Shown: positions 19,359 through 28,794, counted from the stretch's first letter. The stretch is DNA of 43,007 nt from an uncultured Psychroserpens sp. (GCA_905479815.1 CAJQOA010000098.1:1-43007), one strand, 5' to 3'. Notes: generated from the letters alone by a model not told the origin. A program made the numbers and translations.

Positions 19359-20045
19359 TTAACCTACCTTGAATTCTAAACCTACATTTCTAATACTTTC
19401 TATTGAAATTGAAGGGTCTAATTTAAAATATTTGCGAAGTCTACTAATGAATACATCCATACTTCTTCCGGAGAAAAAATCATCATTTTCCCATACAGCT
19501 TTTAAGATGTCTTCGCGTTTTAGGAGTTGATTTTTGTGATTGAAAAGATAGAGAATTAACTCGGCTTCTTTTTGTGTGAGTTGTTTTATGTAATCATTAC
19601 AAGATAATTCTTGTCGGTTAGTGTCGAAATTATAATTCCCAATAGTTATGACGTCTTCTTGAGGTAATTGACTTGCCGCTTTTTCGGTTCGCTTTAAAAT
19701 ATTATTAAGTCTTAGAACGAGCTCATCGGCTTCAAAAGGTTTTACGATATAGTCGTCTGCACCAAGCTTGAGGCCTTTTATTTTATCTTCTTTAAGCTTT
19801 CGAGCAGTAAGAAAAATGAAAGGTGTTTCAGGATTTATATCAATAACTTTTTCGGCTAAAGTAAAGCCATCCATTTTAGGCATCATGACATCAAAGACAC
19901 AAATATTAAAGGTTTCTTTTTTGAATAATTCTAAGGCTTCATTTCCGTCTTTTGCCCATGTAATTTTATATCCTGAGATTTCAAGATATTGTTTTAGAAT
20001 ATTTCCAAAGTCTAAATCATCTTCTGCTAAAAGAATACGTTTCAT
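19359..20045 (-). CDS. OmpR-family response regulator
   Basis: Receiver MKRILLAEDDLDFGNILKQYL...CVFDVMMPKMDGF...GADDYIVKPFEADEL; winged-helix LTQKEAELILYLF...ILKAVWENDDFFSGRSMDVFISRLRKYF. Confidence 0.95.
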   Translation of the reverse strand: MKRILLAEDDLDFGNILKQYLEISGYKITWAKDGNEALELFKKETFNICVFDVMMPKMDGFTLAEKVIDINPETPFIFLTARKLKEDKIKGLKLGADDYIVKPFEADELVLRLNNILKRTEKAASQLPQEDVITIGNYNFDTNRQELSCNDYIKQLTQKEAELILYLFNHKNQLLKREDILKAVWENDDFFSGRSMDVFISRLRKYFKLDPSISIESIRNVGLEFKVG

Positions 20046-20051
20046 GTGTTT

Positions 20052-21446
20052 TTAATTAAAAGGAATGGTTAAAGTAAATGTGGTGCCTTTACCGTTTTTG
20101 CTTTTTACATCTATGTGTCCGTTATGTGCTTTTATAATTTGATTGGTATAATATAAACCGAGCCCTAAACCTTTCACATCATGAATTTCTTTATTACCTG
20201 CTCGATAGAATTTATCGAATACTTGTTTTTGATCTTTATCTGAAATCCCGATTCCGTTATCTTTTATAGAAATTTGTAAATCGGTTTGACTATCAATATT
20301 ACAATCAATACTGATATCATCACCTGCATATTTTACAGCATTTTCAAGAATATTAAGTAAAGCTGTTGTTGTATAAAACTTATCTAGATTAATACTGTTT
20401 TTTGATCCTAAAAATTTGCGATTTAAAGTGATATTTTCTGTTTTAACTGATAATAAGAAATCATCTAAAATGGTATTAATGTATTGCTCAATATTTACAG
20501 ATTCTTTATGAAGTCTAATCTCGTTATAACCTAAACTATTGTTTAAGACTTGGTCTATTAATTTTTGTAAACGTTTGTTTTGACGCTCTATAGTATTAAT
20601 GGTATTATCAACAAGTTGAGGTTGTGTTTTGATATCTTCGTTCTTAAGCATTTTTGTCGCTAAAGTAAGCGTCGCTAATGGTGTTTTAAGTTCATGAGTA
20701 ATATTGTTGACAAAGTCTGTTTTGATATCTGCAATTCTCTTTTGAGTAATCAAACTTTTAATAGAATAGTAGAGTAAACCAATGACTATAGAAAATATAA
20801 GTAAAGACAATAGTAGTAGTCCTAGCATACGTTTAAAAACAATTTTTTTCCAACCAGCAATGTCCATTTCGTCTTGAGTTTGGAACATTAAATAAAACAA
20901 GATGTCTTTGTTTTCGCCATTTACTACTTTAGTTGATGTATGGTCAGTTTGCCACAATGTTGTACTTACTCCAATTGCATTTTCTTCGGAAATAGGATCA
21001 CCAAGAATGATTCTTTTTGGTGTTTTTGCGAAGTCAAAAACGGTATCGTTTTTTATAGAATCTAATAAGATAATTGCTTTTATTTTTTTGTGGAATTTAA
21101 TTCCGTACGGAATATTATTCTTGACTAATTCTTTTTGATATTCAGTACGATAGGTCTCGTTAATAGAATCTATAACTAATTGCAGGCCATCTAAAATATC
21201 TGAGCGTGTTGCTATATTAACTTTATAATCTGAAACAGTATTAAGAAAATTATCTTGCCATATATCTGACAACGAATCTAACGCAGGAGAGAAATCATCT
21301 ATTTGCGAAATGGAACGTCTGGTTTCGGTTATAAAAGCGTCTTTTTTTAGCTTATAAGTATTATTGATTAGATATCCCTGAATAATAGATAAGGCAATTA
21401 ACCCTACAATGGAAGCAATAATTAAAAGATTGATTTTTTTCTTCAT
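20052..21446 (-). CDS. Membrane sensor histidine kinase, paired with the OmpR-family regulator
   Basis: Two TMs (INLLIIASIVGLIALSIIQGY; LLLLSLLIFSIVIGLLYYSI); H-box NNITHELKTPLATL; N-box LLNILENAVKYA; G-boxes DNGIGIS and GLGLGLYYTNQII. Confidence 0.95.
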   Translation of the reverse strand: MKKKINLLIIASIVGLIALSIIQGYLINNTYKLKKDAFITETRRSISQIDDFSPALDSLSDIWQDNFLNTVSDYKVNIATRSDILDGLQLVIDSINETYRTEYQKELVKNNIPYGIKFHKKIKAIILLDSIKNDTVFDFAKTPKRIILGDPISEENAIGVSTTLWQTDHTSTKVVNGENKDILFYLMFQTQDEMDIAGWKKIVFKRMLGLLLLSLLIFSIVIGLLYYSIKSLITQKRIADIKTDFVNNITHELKTPLATLTLATKMLKNEDIKTQPQLVDNTINTIERQNKRLQKLIDQVLNNSLGYNEIRLHKESVNIEQYINTILDDFLLSVKTENITLNRKFLGSKNSINLDKFYTTTALLNILENAVKYAGDDISIDCNIDSQTDLQISIKDNGIGISDKDQKQVFDKFYRAGNKEIHDVKGLGLGLYYTNQIIKAHNGHIDVKSKNGKGTTFTLTIPFN

Positions 21447-21506
21447 GCGTTTTTATAGTTCGCTTAAAATTAAGAATCGAATTTGATAAAATAGAGCACA
21501 ACGTCT

Positions 21507-21530
21507 AAAAAAAGACATCATGCTCATGAT
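21507..21530 (-). terminator. Weak hairpin plus T-run between the small ORF and the kinase gene (possible attenuator)
   Basis: Minus strand ATCATGAGCATGATGTCTTTTTTT: short ATCAT/ATGAT stem then seven T. Confidence 0.35.
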
Positions 21531-21557
21531 TAAGATTGATTGATGAATTCATGTGTT

Positions 21558-21653
21558 TTACTTTATTGACCTGTAACGTCTTCTTGAATTCCAGTTGTGT
21601 GATTTAGTTGTTTGGTTTCGTTCTGTAATTAAATTGTTGTTTAAAGTTCTCAT
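21558..21653 (-). CDS. Candidate 31-aa basic small protein upstream of the kinase gene (not in ORF track)
   Basis: MRTLNNNLITERNQTTKSHNWNSRRRYRSIK-stop. Its ATG leader (AATCATTAAAATCAAAACATCATG) is homologous to that of the 18619..19251 gene (AATCATTAAAATCGAACAGTTATG). Confidence 0.5.
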   Translation of the reverse strand: MRTLNNNLITERNQTTKSHNWNSRRRYRSIK

Positions 21654-21697
21654 GATGTTTTGATTTTAATGATTGATGATATACTGTTTTGATATTA

Positions 21698-21705
21698 CAA
21701 ATCTA
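21698..21705 (-). promoter_or_regulatory. Bacteroidota -7 box TAGATTTG for small ORF/HK/RR transcript
   Basis: TAnnTTTG match on minus strand at the same offset from the GTTAACCTAG repeats as in the other promoter. Confidence 0.65.
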
Positions 21706-21737
21706 GAGTGAACATTTCAAAAAAAAGCAGAATTTGA

Positions 21738-21762
21738 CTAGGTTAACCTAGCGTTAACCTAG
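21738..21762 (-). promoter_or_regulatory. Predicted response-regulator site: tandem GTTAACCTAG, 11-bp period
   Basis: + CTAGGTTAACCTAGCGTTAACCTAG; exact repeats at 21742-21751 and 21753-21762. Confidence 0.72.
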
Positions 21763-22019
21763 TTGGCTGTGAAAAGTATAGGTAAAATAAGAGTTTATTG
21801 AAATAAGGAAAGTCTTGTTAACATTAAAGATCTTCTGAAATTTTGAAATCAATAGATTATTTTTGTAACTTTATGATAATTAAAGAAATACCTAATTATA
21901 GGTATTGTTTTACTCTCCCTATTTAAGAATTTAGTAGCATAATTAAATTAGCAATTATGGAAACTAATATTCAATTGCAATAACATTTAGATTTTGAATT
22001 TTTGATTTCATTTTAGAAA

Positions 22020-22523
22020 TTGAAAATTCATGAAATTTATTTTAAAAATAAATCAATTAAAGAAAGCATTATGGAAATATTTGAAACCTATAACAACAAT
22101 CAAAAAATAACAATAAAGATCACTGATGTAGAATCCATTGCGAAACAAATCGGGCCTACAGTTTTTGCACTTAAAAAGAAGAGTGACCCTATGGATTTTG
22201 AAATTTTAGATAATGATTCTAATTCTGCATCTTTAACAAAAGAGCAAGCAATACAACGCACAATTTTAGCTGCTAAATTTGTTTTTATTGTAGATATGAA
22301 TCAAGAGCCAAATAAACAGAAAGCCAAGGAACGAACCCTTATTCGATATAGTGTTTATGATCAAGACAATCGAAAAACCTATTATTCTACACTTGTAGAT
22401 TTTGAAAATGAGTTTAAAGATGTTTCTGCTGAACAGTTTTCAATTGAAAAGAATATCGAGATTGTTTTAAATGAAGATCAAAAGAATAACCATAGAGAAT
22501 TTGTAAAATCATTGAACCAATAA
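22020..22523 (+). CDS. Hypothetical protein, 167 aa (downstream ATG at 22071 possible)
   Basis: ORF only; 2-bp gap to the next gene suggests an operon. Confidence 0.65.
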   Translation: MKIHEIYFKNKSIKESIMEIFETYNNNQKITIKITDVESIAKQIGPTVFALKKKSDPMDFEILDNDSNSASLTKEQAIQRTILAAKFVFIVDMNQEPNKQKAKERTLIRYSVYDQDNRKTYYSTLVDFENEFKDVSAEQFSIEKNIEIVLNEDQKNNHREFVKSLNQ

Positions 22524-22525
22524 TT

Positions 22526-23737
22526 ATGAAAAGAGTTTTTATATTTTTGCTTACTCTGAGTGCATTAAATGCAAATGCACAAGAAGAAAACAAAGCATCT
22601 GTTAACGATTTTAATTTCGAAAGTAGTGCTAATCCTGCATTTACTATAATCGAAGAGACGCCAACAGCAATTAATACACCAGATAATATTAAGAGCCTAG
22701 CTCTTTATGTTTCTAATGGGTTTTCTAATGGGAATATTGCTTTAGAGACCAATCCATATTGGCTCATTCCTAATACTAAGGATAAATCTTACGAAGATTA
22801 TCGTGGGATTAAAAAAAACAGACACGGGAAAGATATTATTGATCCTTTTAAGGCATTACAGACCAATACTTCTTTTTCAATGGCCTTTACAAATAAAGAA
22901 TTTCAAGGGTTTGAAGAAGAAAAAAAAGTTGCAGCAATTGGTTTAAGAACCACGTTATTTCAATTATTTAGTAGAAAACAAACTGATAAAATTGTTAATG
23001 TTTTAAGTGATACAGGACAACCATATTCTGATGACGCGCTGAATAAATATAATGGTAACTTAGTTTTTACAAATGATATTGTAACGAGAGAAATGGCGGA
23101 CGAGTATGTCAAGAATAAAACAATACCACAAAGTTATATTGATACTGCTAATAAAGTTTTACAACAAAACCCAAATTATAAATCAATATATGAGGATGGT
23201 AAAGGTTTAGCTACGGCGTACTTTGATGAAATCACTGAACGAATTGTAAAGTTTTATTATAACCCGAAAAATATTAAGCCTATTTTAAGATTAGATGGGG
23301 CTATGGCATACAGTTTATTGTTTAAAGAAAATGAATTTAGTAGCAATACAGCAAAGCGTTTAGGAGGATGGATTACACTAGATTTGGCGCTTCCATTTAA
23401 TGATAAAAACTACTTCCATTTATACGCTATCAGTAGGTATATTGATAATGGTTTTAATATAGATGCTGAACAGAATTATTTTGACACAAGTTTTTGGGAT
23501 ATTGGTGGAAAACTTGAATTAGAACTAGGGAAGTTCAATTTATCATACGAATATTTACAACGTGATGGTGATGACGAACAATATAGATCTGTGGGTAATA
23601 TTACTTATCAAATCAATAAAAAAATGAGTTTAACAGGAGGTTTTGGTAAAGATTTTCCAGTAGGAGAAGATAATTTAGTTACTGTCATAGGTATAAATTG
23701 GGCATTAACCTCGGGAGAGTCGATATCCTCTAAATAA
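22526..23737 (+). CDS. Hypothetical exported protein, probable outer-membrane beta-barrel
   Basis: Signal MKRVFIFLLTLSALNANAQ; alternating beta pattern in the C-terminal half (GGWITLDLALPF, FHLYAISRYI, GGKLELELGKFNLSYEYL, MSLTGGFGKDF). Confidence 0.7.
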   Translation: MKRVFIFLLTLSALNANAQEENKASVNDFNFESSANPAFTIIEETPTAINTPDNIKSLALYVSNGFSNGNIALETNPYWLIPNTKDKSYEDYRGIKKNRHGKDIIDPFKALQTNTSFSMAFTNKEFQGFEEEKKVAAIGLRTTLFQLFSRKQTDKIVNVLSDTGQPYSDDALNKYNGNLVFTNDIVTREMADEYVKNKTIPQSYIDTANKVLQQNPNYKSIYEDGKGLATAYFDEITERIVKFYYNPKNIKPILRLDGAMAYSLLFKENEFSSNTAKRLGGWITLDLALPFNDKNYFHLYAISRYIDNGFNIDAEQNYFDTSFWDIGGKLELELGKFNLSYEYLQRDGDDEQYRSVGNITYQINKKMSLTGGFGKDFPVGEDNLVTVIGINWALTSGESISSK

Positions 23738-23746
23738 AGTAATTCA

Positions 23747-23788
23747 AAAAGGATTAGTTGCGGTGTTTTCCTATTAATCCTTTTAGTT
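23747..23788. terminator. Bidirectional terminator between convergent genes
   Basis: AAAAGGATTA (23747-23756) / TAATCCTTTT (23775-23784), flanked by A-rich and T-rich tracts. Confidence 0.7.
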
Positions 23789-23790
23789 TT

Positions 23791-24780
23791 TTAATATAAC
23801 AACTTCACAACATCCTTAGCAAAGTAACTCGCAATTACATCTGCTCCAGCGCGTTTAATGGCTGTAATTTGCTCCATCATAATAGCATCATGATCTAGCC
23901 AGCCTTTCTCGGCAGCAGCTTTAAGCATTGAGTATTCACCAGAAACTTGATACACAGCAACAGGTACGTCAACTTCGTTTTTAATTTCACGTACAATATC
24001 CAAATAGCACAATCCTGGTTTTACCATCACAATATCTGCGCCTTCATCAATGTCCATTTCCGTTTCTCTAATAGCTTCAAAACGATTAGCATAATCCATT
24101 TGATATGATTTTTTATCCTTAGGAATATCTTTAACATCTGCAGGAGCAGAATCTAAAGCATCACGAAAAGGACCATAAAAAGCAGAAGCATACTTTGCAG
24201 AGTAACTCATAATACCAGTATCTACAAACCCATCATCTTCAAGCGCTTCTCTAATGGCGAGAATACGTCCATCCATCATATCGCTTGGCGCAACAAAATC
24301 TGCTCCAGCCTGAGCATGAGACAGGCTCATTTCAGCTAAAACATCAACCGTATCGTCGTTAATTATTTTTCCGTTTTGAATAATTCCGTCATGTCCAAAA
24401 GAAGAGTAAGGGTCTAGCGCAACATCTGTCATGACTATCATTTGCGGACAAATATTTTTAACCGTTTTGATAGCGCGTTGCATGAGCCCGTTAGGATTTG
24501 TAGCCTCAGTTCCTTTATTATCTTTTAAGTTATCTGGAACTTTCACAAATAATAAAACAGATTTTAAACCCAGTTTCCATAATTCTTTAACCTCATGTTC
24601 CAATAAATCCAAGCTAAAACGATAATAGTTAGGCATAGAAGGAATTTCTTGTTTGATTCCTTTTCCTTCAACAATAAACAAAGGCACCAAAAAATCATTA
24701 GGAGAAATGATTGTTTCACGAACTAAGCTTCTTATAGATTCGTTGGTTCTTAATCTTCGGTTTCTTCTTAATGGATACAT
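23791..24780 (-). CDS. hemB: Delta-aminolevulinic acid dehydratase (porphobilinogen synthase)
   Basis: MYPLRRNRRLRTNESIRSLVRETIISPNDFLVPLFIVEG...MTDVALDPYSSFGHDGI...MVKPGLCYLDIVREIK. ORF extends to 24807; MYPLRR start at 24780 preferred. Confidence 0.95.
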   Translation of the reverse strand: MYPLRRNRRLRTNESIRSLVRETIISPNDFLVPLFIVEGKGIKQEIPSMPNYYRFSLDLLEHEVKELWKLGLKSVLLFVKVPDNLKDNKGTEATNPNGLMQRAIKTVKNICPQMIVMTDVALDPYSSFGHDGIIQNGKIINDDTVDVLAEMSLSHAQAGADFVAPSDMMDGRILAIREALEDDGFVDTGIMSYSAKYASAFYGPFRDALDSAPADVKDIPKDKKSYQMDYANRFEAIRETEMDIDEGADIVMVKPGLCYLDIVREIKNEVDVPVAVYQVSGEYSMLKAAAEKGWLDHDAIMMEQITAIKRAGADVIASYFAKDVVKLLY

Positions 24781-24834
24781 AGTTTTTCTTACTTTTATGG
24801 AATACAAAGTTAATGATTAAAACCCATTTTTATA

Positions 24835-27471
24835 TTGATTAAATCCTTAGATGCTTTATCATTTGTTTTTCCGTGGAGAAGCTATCAAGCAGAACTTTTA
24901 AAACACTTTAATAGTCATATTACTGATAACCATTTTCATGTCATTGCACCTCCTGGTTCTGGGAAAACAATTTTGGGTATTGAGATCTTAAGAAAATTGG
25001 ATAAAAAGACGTTAGTTCTTGCACCAACATTAACTATTAGAAACCAATGGGAAGAGCGATTACAATCTTTTTTTACCGAAACATCTAACTTTGAAGCGTT
25101 TTCGTTTGATATAAAATCACCAAGCGACATTACATTTTCCACCTATCAATCACTTCATGCGTTTTACAAAACGTTTGAAGATAAAGACGATTACTATCAG
25201 TTTTTTAAAACACATAATATTGGAACATTAGTATTGGACGAAGCACACCATTTAAAAAATGCGTGGTGGACTTGTTTAATGGATTTAAAACGTAATAGCG
25301 GTTTTTATACTGTTGCCCTCACAGCAACACCTCCTTATGATAGTAGCCAAGGAGAAGTGTCTAAATATTTTACACTGTGTGGAGACATTGATGACGAAAT
25401 TGCTGTACCAGATTTAGTGCGTGAGAGCGATTTATCACCACATCAAGATTTTGTGTATTTCTCAAAACCAGAAGATTTAGAAATTAATTTTATTGTAGAG
25501 TATAGACAGAAAATTGCGAGTTTTCATGATGAGATAATAAAAGATGAGCGGTTTATTTCGTTTTTAACTGAACACCGTTTTTATAAAAGCCCCAATTGGC
25601 ATTTAGATGAATTGTATGCAAATACTCAATATTTTTCTGCTATCTTAATCTTTTTAAATACGTGCGGATTTGAAGTAGATCATCAAAAACTAGAGGTTTT
25701 GGGTTTTGAAAAAAAGGAAATGATTCAGTTTCCAAAGCTAGACTTAAAATGGCTTGGTATTTTATTTCAGAATATATTAGTTACTGATCGAGAGCAACTC
25801 ATTGAAAAAGAAGCATACGTTTCTACACTAGAAAAAACATTAAGACGTCTTAATGTTTTTGAAAAGAATACAGTAGATTTTGTAGGTGAGCAATTGCTTT
25901 ATAAATCGTTATCTAATAGTCCTAGTAAACTAAAAAGTATTGTAAGCATTGTTAATGCTGAGCGCAACAGTTTGAAAACAGATTTAAACTGTGTGATTCT
26001 TACAGATTATATTCGTAAAGAATTTTTAAATATATCTTCAGGAACAATAGAAGACGTCAATAAAATTGGTGTTATACCTATTTTTCAATATGTACGAGAG
26101 TATTGTGAAAAACCAGAGGAATTAGCAGTGCTTTCTGGAAGTATTGTGATTATTCATGCATCTGTTTTAGATGCTTTTAAAACGTTAACCTCTCTTGATA
26201 ATTTTTCGTTTTCACCATTAGAAATTGATGCTAATTTTTTGATGATCGCATCTAAAGGAAAATCAAAACATACAATAGTTAGCATCATAACTCAACTTTT
26301 TGAAAACGGAATCATTAAAGTGCTAATAGGAACAAAATCTTTATTAGGTGAAGGTTGGGATGCGCCATCAATTAATAGTTTAATTCTGGCTTCTTTTATT
26401 GGCTCGTTTGTGTCATCTAATCAAATGCGTGGTCGAGCGATACGAAAGGATTTGGATTCGCCAGATAAAGCTGGAAACATCTGGCATTTGGCTTGTGTAG
26501 ATCCCTCAGATATTGATGGAGGTAAAGAGGTTGATACTCTAAAAAGACGTTTTGAAGCTTTTGTTGGCGTGACCAATACTAGCATTCCATTTATTTCTAA
26601 TGGTTTTGACCGTTTAAATATACCTGCCGAAATTTCTGTAGAATCTATTGAAACCTTAAATCAGGCCACACTTAAAAGAGCATCAAAACGTGATCTAACA
26701 TCAGAAAAATGGGAAAATGCCATAGGAAAAGGAACAAAACTAACGAAAGAGGTTAAGGTCTTAAAAACAGGTAATTTACCGTTTAAAAAACAAAATCAAA
26801 TCTATTATTTTGATGCACTTCGGTTTTTTGTAGCTGATCTGTTTTTTGCATTTATGTTGTTTTATGTTGAATTTGCCATTGAAAGCTTTAATCTCATAAT
26901 ACAAAGAGGCTTACTCTATTTCGTTTATGCGTTTTTAGCGGCTTTTGTAGCTGGGTTTGGTTACAAATTTTATAAAGCTTTAAAACTCTACTTGCGTCAT
27001 GGATATCTTCATAAAAAGATTAATAAAATTGGACTCGCAATTCTAGATACATTGAATGAATTGAATTATTTGACAAGCAATAGGAATAATATCTCAGTGA
27101 ACTCTTATAGGTTAGGAAAAGGAGATGTCGTTTGTAATTTGGTTGGAGCAAATGCGCTTGAAAATTCATTGTTCTCTAAAGCGCTAACTCAACTTTTAGA
27201 ACCTATTGATTCTCCTAGGTATTTGATTATTAAAACAAGCCCATTTAGAAAACGATTAGAGATAGAAAACTTTTATGCAGTACCCGAAATTTTTGGAGAT
27301 AAGAAAGAAAAAGCAATAGTCTTTAAAAAACATTGGAATCATTATTTAGGCAGAAATAAATTGGTCTATACTAGAAGTATTGAAGGGCGTAAATTACTTT
27401 TAAAAGCACGATTGTTTCATATTTATAACACCTTCAAAAAGGTGACTAAAGAGGTTCTTGTTTGGAAATAA
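24835..27471 (+). CDS. SF2 DEAD/DEAH-type helicase with C-terminal transmembrane segments; apparent TTG start
   Basis: Walker A APPGSGKTILGIEIL, DEAH VLDEAHHLKNAWW, TATPPYD, GTKSLLGEGWDAPSINSLIL, QMRGRAIRKD; hydrophobic FFVADLFFAFMLFYVEFAI and LLYFVYAFLAAFVAGFGY. Confidence 0.85.
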   Translation: MIKSLDALSFVFPWRSYQAELLKHFNSHITDNHFHVIAPPGSGKTILGIEILRKLDKKTLVLAPTLTIRNQWEERLQSFFTETSNFEAFSFDIKSPSDITFSTYQSLHAFYKTFEDKDDYYQFFKTHNIGTLVLDEAHHLKNAWWTCLMDLKRNSGFYTVALTATPPYDSSQGEVSKYFTLCGDIDDEIAVPDLVRESDLSPHQDFVYFSKPEDLEINFIVEYRQKIASFHDEIIKDERFISFLTEHRFYKSPNWHLDELYANTQYFSAILIFLNTCGFEVDHQKLEVLGFEKKEMIQFPKLDLKWLGILFQNILVTDREQLIEKEAYVSTLEKTLRRLNVFEKNTVDFVGEQLLYKSLSNSPSKLKSIVSIVNAERNSLKTDLNCVILTDYIRKEFLNISSGTIEDVNKIGVIPIFQYVREYCEKPEELAVLSGSIVIIHASVLDAFKTLTSLDNFSFSPLEIDANFLMIASKGKSKHTIVSIITQLFENGIIKVLIGTKSLLGEGWDAPSINSLILASFIGSFVSSNQMRGRAIRKDLDSPDKAGNIWHLACVDPSDIDGGKEVDTLKRRFEAFVGVTNTSIPFISNGFDRLNIPAEISVESIETLNQATLKRASKRDLTSEKWENAIGKGTKLTKEVKVLKTGNLPFKKQNQIYYFDALRFFVADLFFAFMLFYVEFAIESFNLIIQRGLLYFVYAFLAAFVAGFGYKFYKALKLYLRHGYLHKKINKIGLAILDTLNELNYLTSNRNNISVNSYRLGKGDVVCNLVGANALENSLFSKALTQLLEPIDSPRYLIIKTSPFRKRLEIENFYAVPEIFGDKKEKAIVFKKHWNHYLGRNKLVYTRSIEGRKLLLKARLFHIYNTFKKVTKEVLVWK

Positions 27472-27481
27472 TATTAACCAT

Positions 27482-27889
27482 CTATTTGTAATTATTTTGA
27501 CTAACTGTATGTAATCCTAAGTATTTCCAGTGGTTATTTTCTTTTATAAAAGCAGATTTTTCATGTATAACCTCTACTTTTTTAGCATTGTAAAAATAAG
27601 CATTAAACGTTACTGTGGCTTCCGTGTCGTTTTCTAAACCTTTGGTCGTTTCTAAGACCTCTAATTTTATCCATTGTACAGATTTTGCCCATTTAACAAT
27701 TTCTTTTTTTTCTGAAATTGGCCTAGTAGAACGATGGTGAGTTTGCATTAAATAATCACCATTAGCCAAGACAAATGCACTATATCTTGACCGCATTAAT
27801 TGTTCTGCTGTTTTTGTTTTTCCGTTATTTAAATGAAAAACTTCACAACAGGCGTTATAAGTTTTACTATTTCCGCAGTAACAATTCAT
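27482..27889 (-). CDS. YchJ-like SEC-C zinc-binding motif protein
   Basis: MNCYCGNSKTYNACCEVFH...TAEQLMRSRYSAFVLANGDYLMQTHH. ORF extends to 27904; start at 27889 avoids overlap with hemF. Confidence 0.8.
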   Translation of the reverse strand: MNCYCGNSKTYNACCEVFHLNNGKTKTAEQLMRSRYSAFVLANGDYLMQTHHRSTRPISEKKEIVKWAKSVQWIKLEVLETTKGLENDTEATVTFNAYFYNAKKVEVIHEKSAFIKENNHWKYLGLHTVSQNNYK

Positions 27890-27890
27890 A

Positions 27891-28793
27891 TTACACCCAC
27901 TCAATTGGGTTTTGTAAAACAGTTATTAGTTTCTCTTCTTCGCTACCAACTTCTGGATGATGATCATAAACCCATTGCACATGTGGTGGTAAACTCATCA
28001 ATATACTTTCGATACGACCATTCGTTTTTAAACCAAACAAGGTGCCTTTATCATGAACCAAGTTGAATTCTACATAACGACCACGTCTAATTTCTTGCCA
28101 ATCGCGTTGAGTTTTGTTGTACTCTAAGTTTTTACGTTGTTCTACAATTGGAACATAAGCTTCTAGAAAACTATCACCAACTTCGGTTACAAAATCATAC
28201 CAATTTTGCATGCTCATATCTTCGGAAGCTTTGCAATAATCAAAAAATAATCCACCAATACCGCGACCTTCATTTCTATGTGTATTGTAAAAGTATTCAT
28301 CACAACGCGCCTTGTATTTTGGATAGAACTCTGGATTATGTTTATCACAAGCTGTTTTACAAGTTTGATGAAAATGTTTTGCATCGTCTTCAAACAAGTA
28401 ATAAGGTGTTAAATCTTGTCCGCCTCCAAACCATTGGTCAACGATGTTACCATTTTTATCATACATTTCAAAATAACGCCAATTCGCATGAACGGTTGGC
28501 ACCATTGGATTTTTAGGATGAAGCACAAGGCTTAAACCACAAGCAAAAAAATCGGCATCTTCAACACCAAAGTACTTTTGCATTGAGTCTGGTAATTTCC
28601 CATGAACTCCCGAAATATTAACACCTCCTTTTTCAAAAACAGCACCATTTTCAATGATACGCGTTCTTCCGCCACCACCTTCTGGACGTTTCCATACATC
28701 TTCTTGAAAAGTGGCCTTACCATCAATATCTTGTAACTTTGAAGCTATAGTATCTTGTAATTCGTGGATGTATTTAAAGAATTTATCTTTCAT
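27891..28793 (-). CDS. hemF: Oxygen-dependent coproporphyrinogen III oxidase
   Basis: WKRPEGGGGRTRIIENGAVFEKGGVN, WRYFEMYDKNGN, WFGGGQDLTPYY, NEGRGIGGLFFDY, RRGRYVEFNLVHDKGTLFGLKTNGRIESILMSLPP. Confidence 0.97.
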   Translation of the reverse strand: MKDKFFKYIHELQDTIASKLQDIDGKATFQEDVWKRPEGGGGRTRIIENGAVFEKGGVNISGVHGKLPDSMQKYFGVEDADFFACGLSLVLHPKNPMVPTVHANWRYFEMYDKNGNIVDQWFGGGQDLTPYYLFEDDAKHFHQTCKTACDKHNPEFYPKYKARCDEYFYNTHRNEGRGIGGLFFDYCKASEDMSMQNWYDFVTEVGDSFLEAYVPIVEQRKNLEYNKTQRDWQEIRRGRYVEFNLVHDKGTLFGLKTNGRIESILMSLPPHVQWVYDHHPEVGSEEEKLITVLQNPIEWV

Positions 28794-28794
28794 T

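Noticed and set aside
27775-28516. Plus-strand ORFs (61, 77, 122 aa) opposite ychJ-like and hemF genes
   Set aside because: Antisense to well supported CDSs; no recognisable protein features.
28532-28726. 64-aa alternative-frame minus-strand ORF within hemF
   Set aside because: Overlaps conserved hemF coding sequence in another frame.
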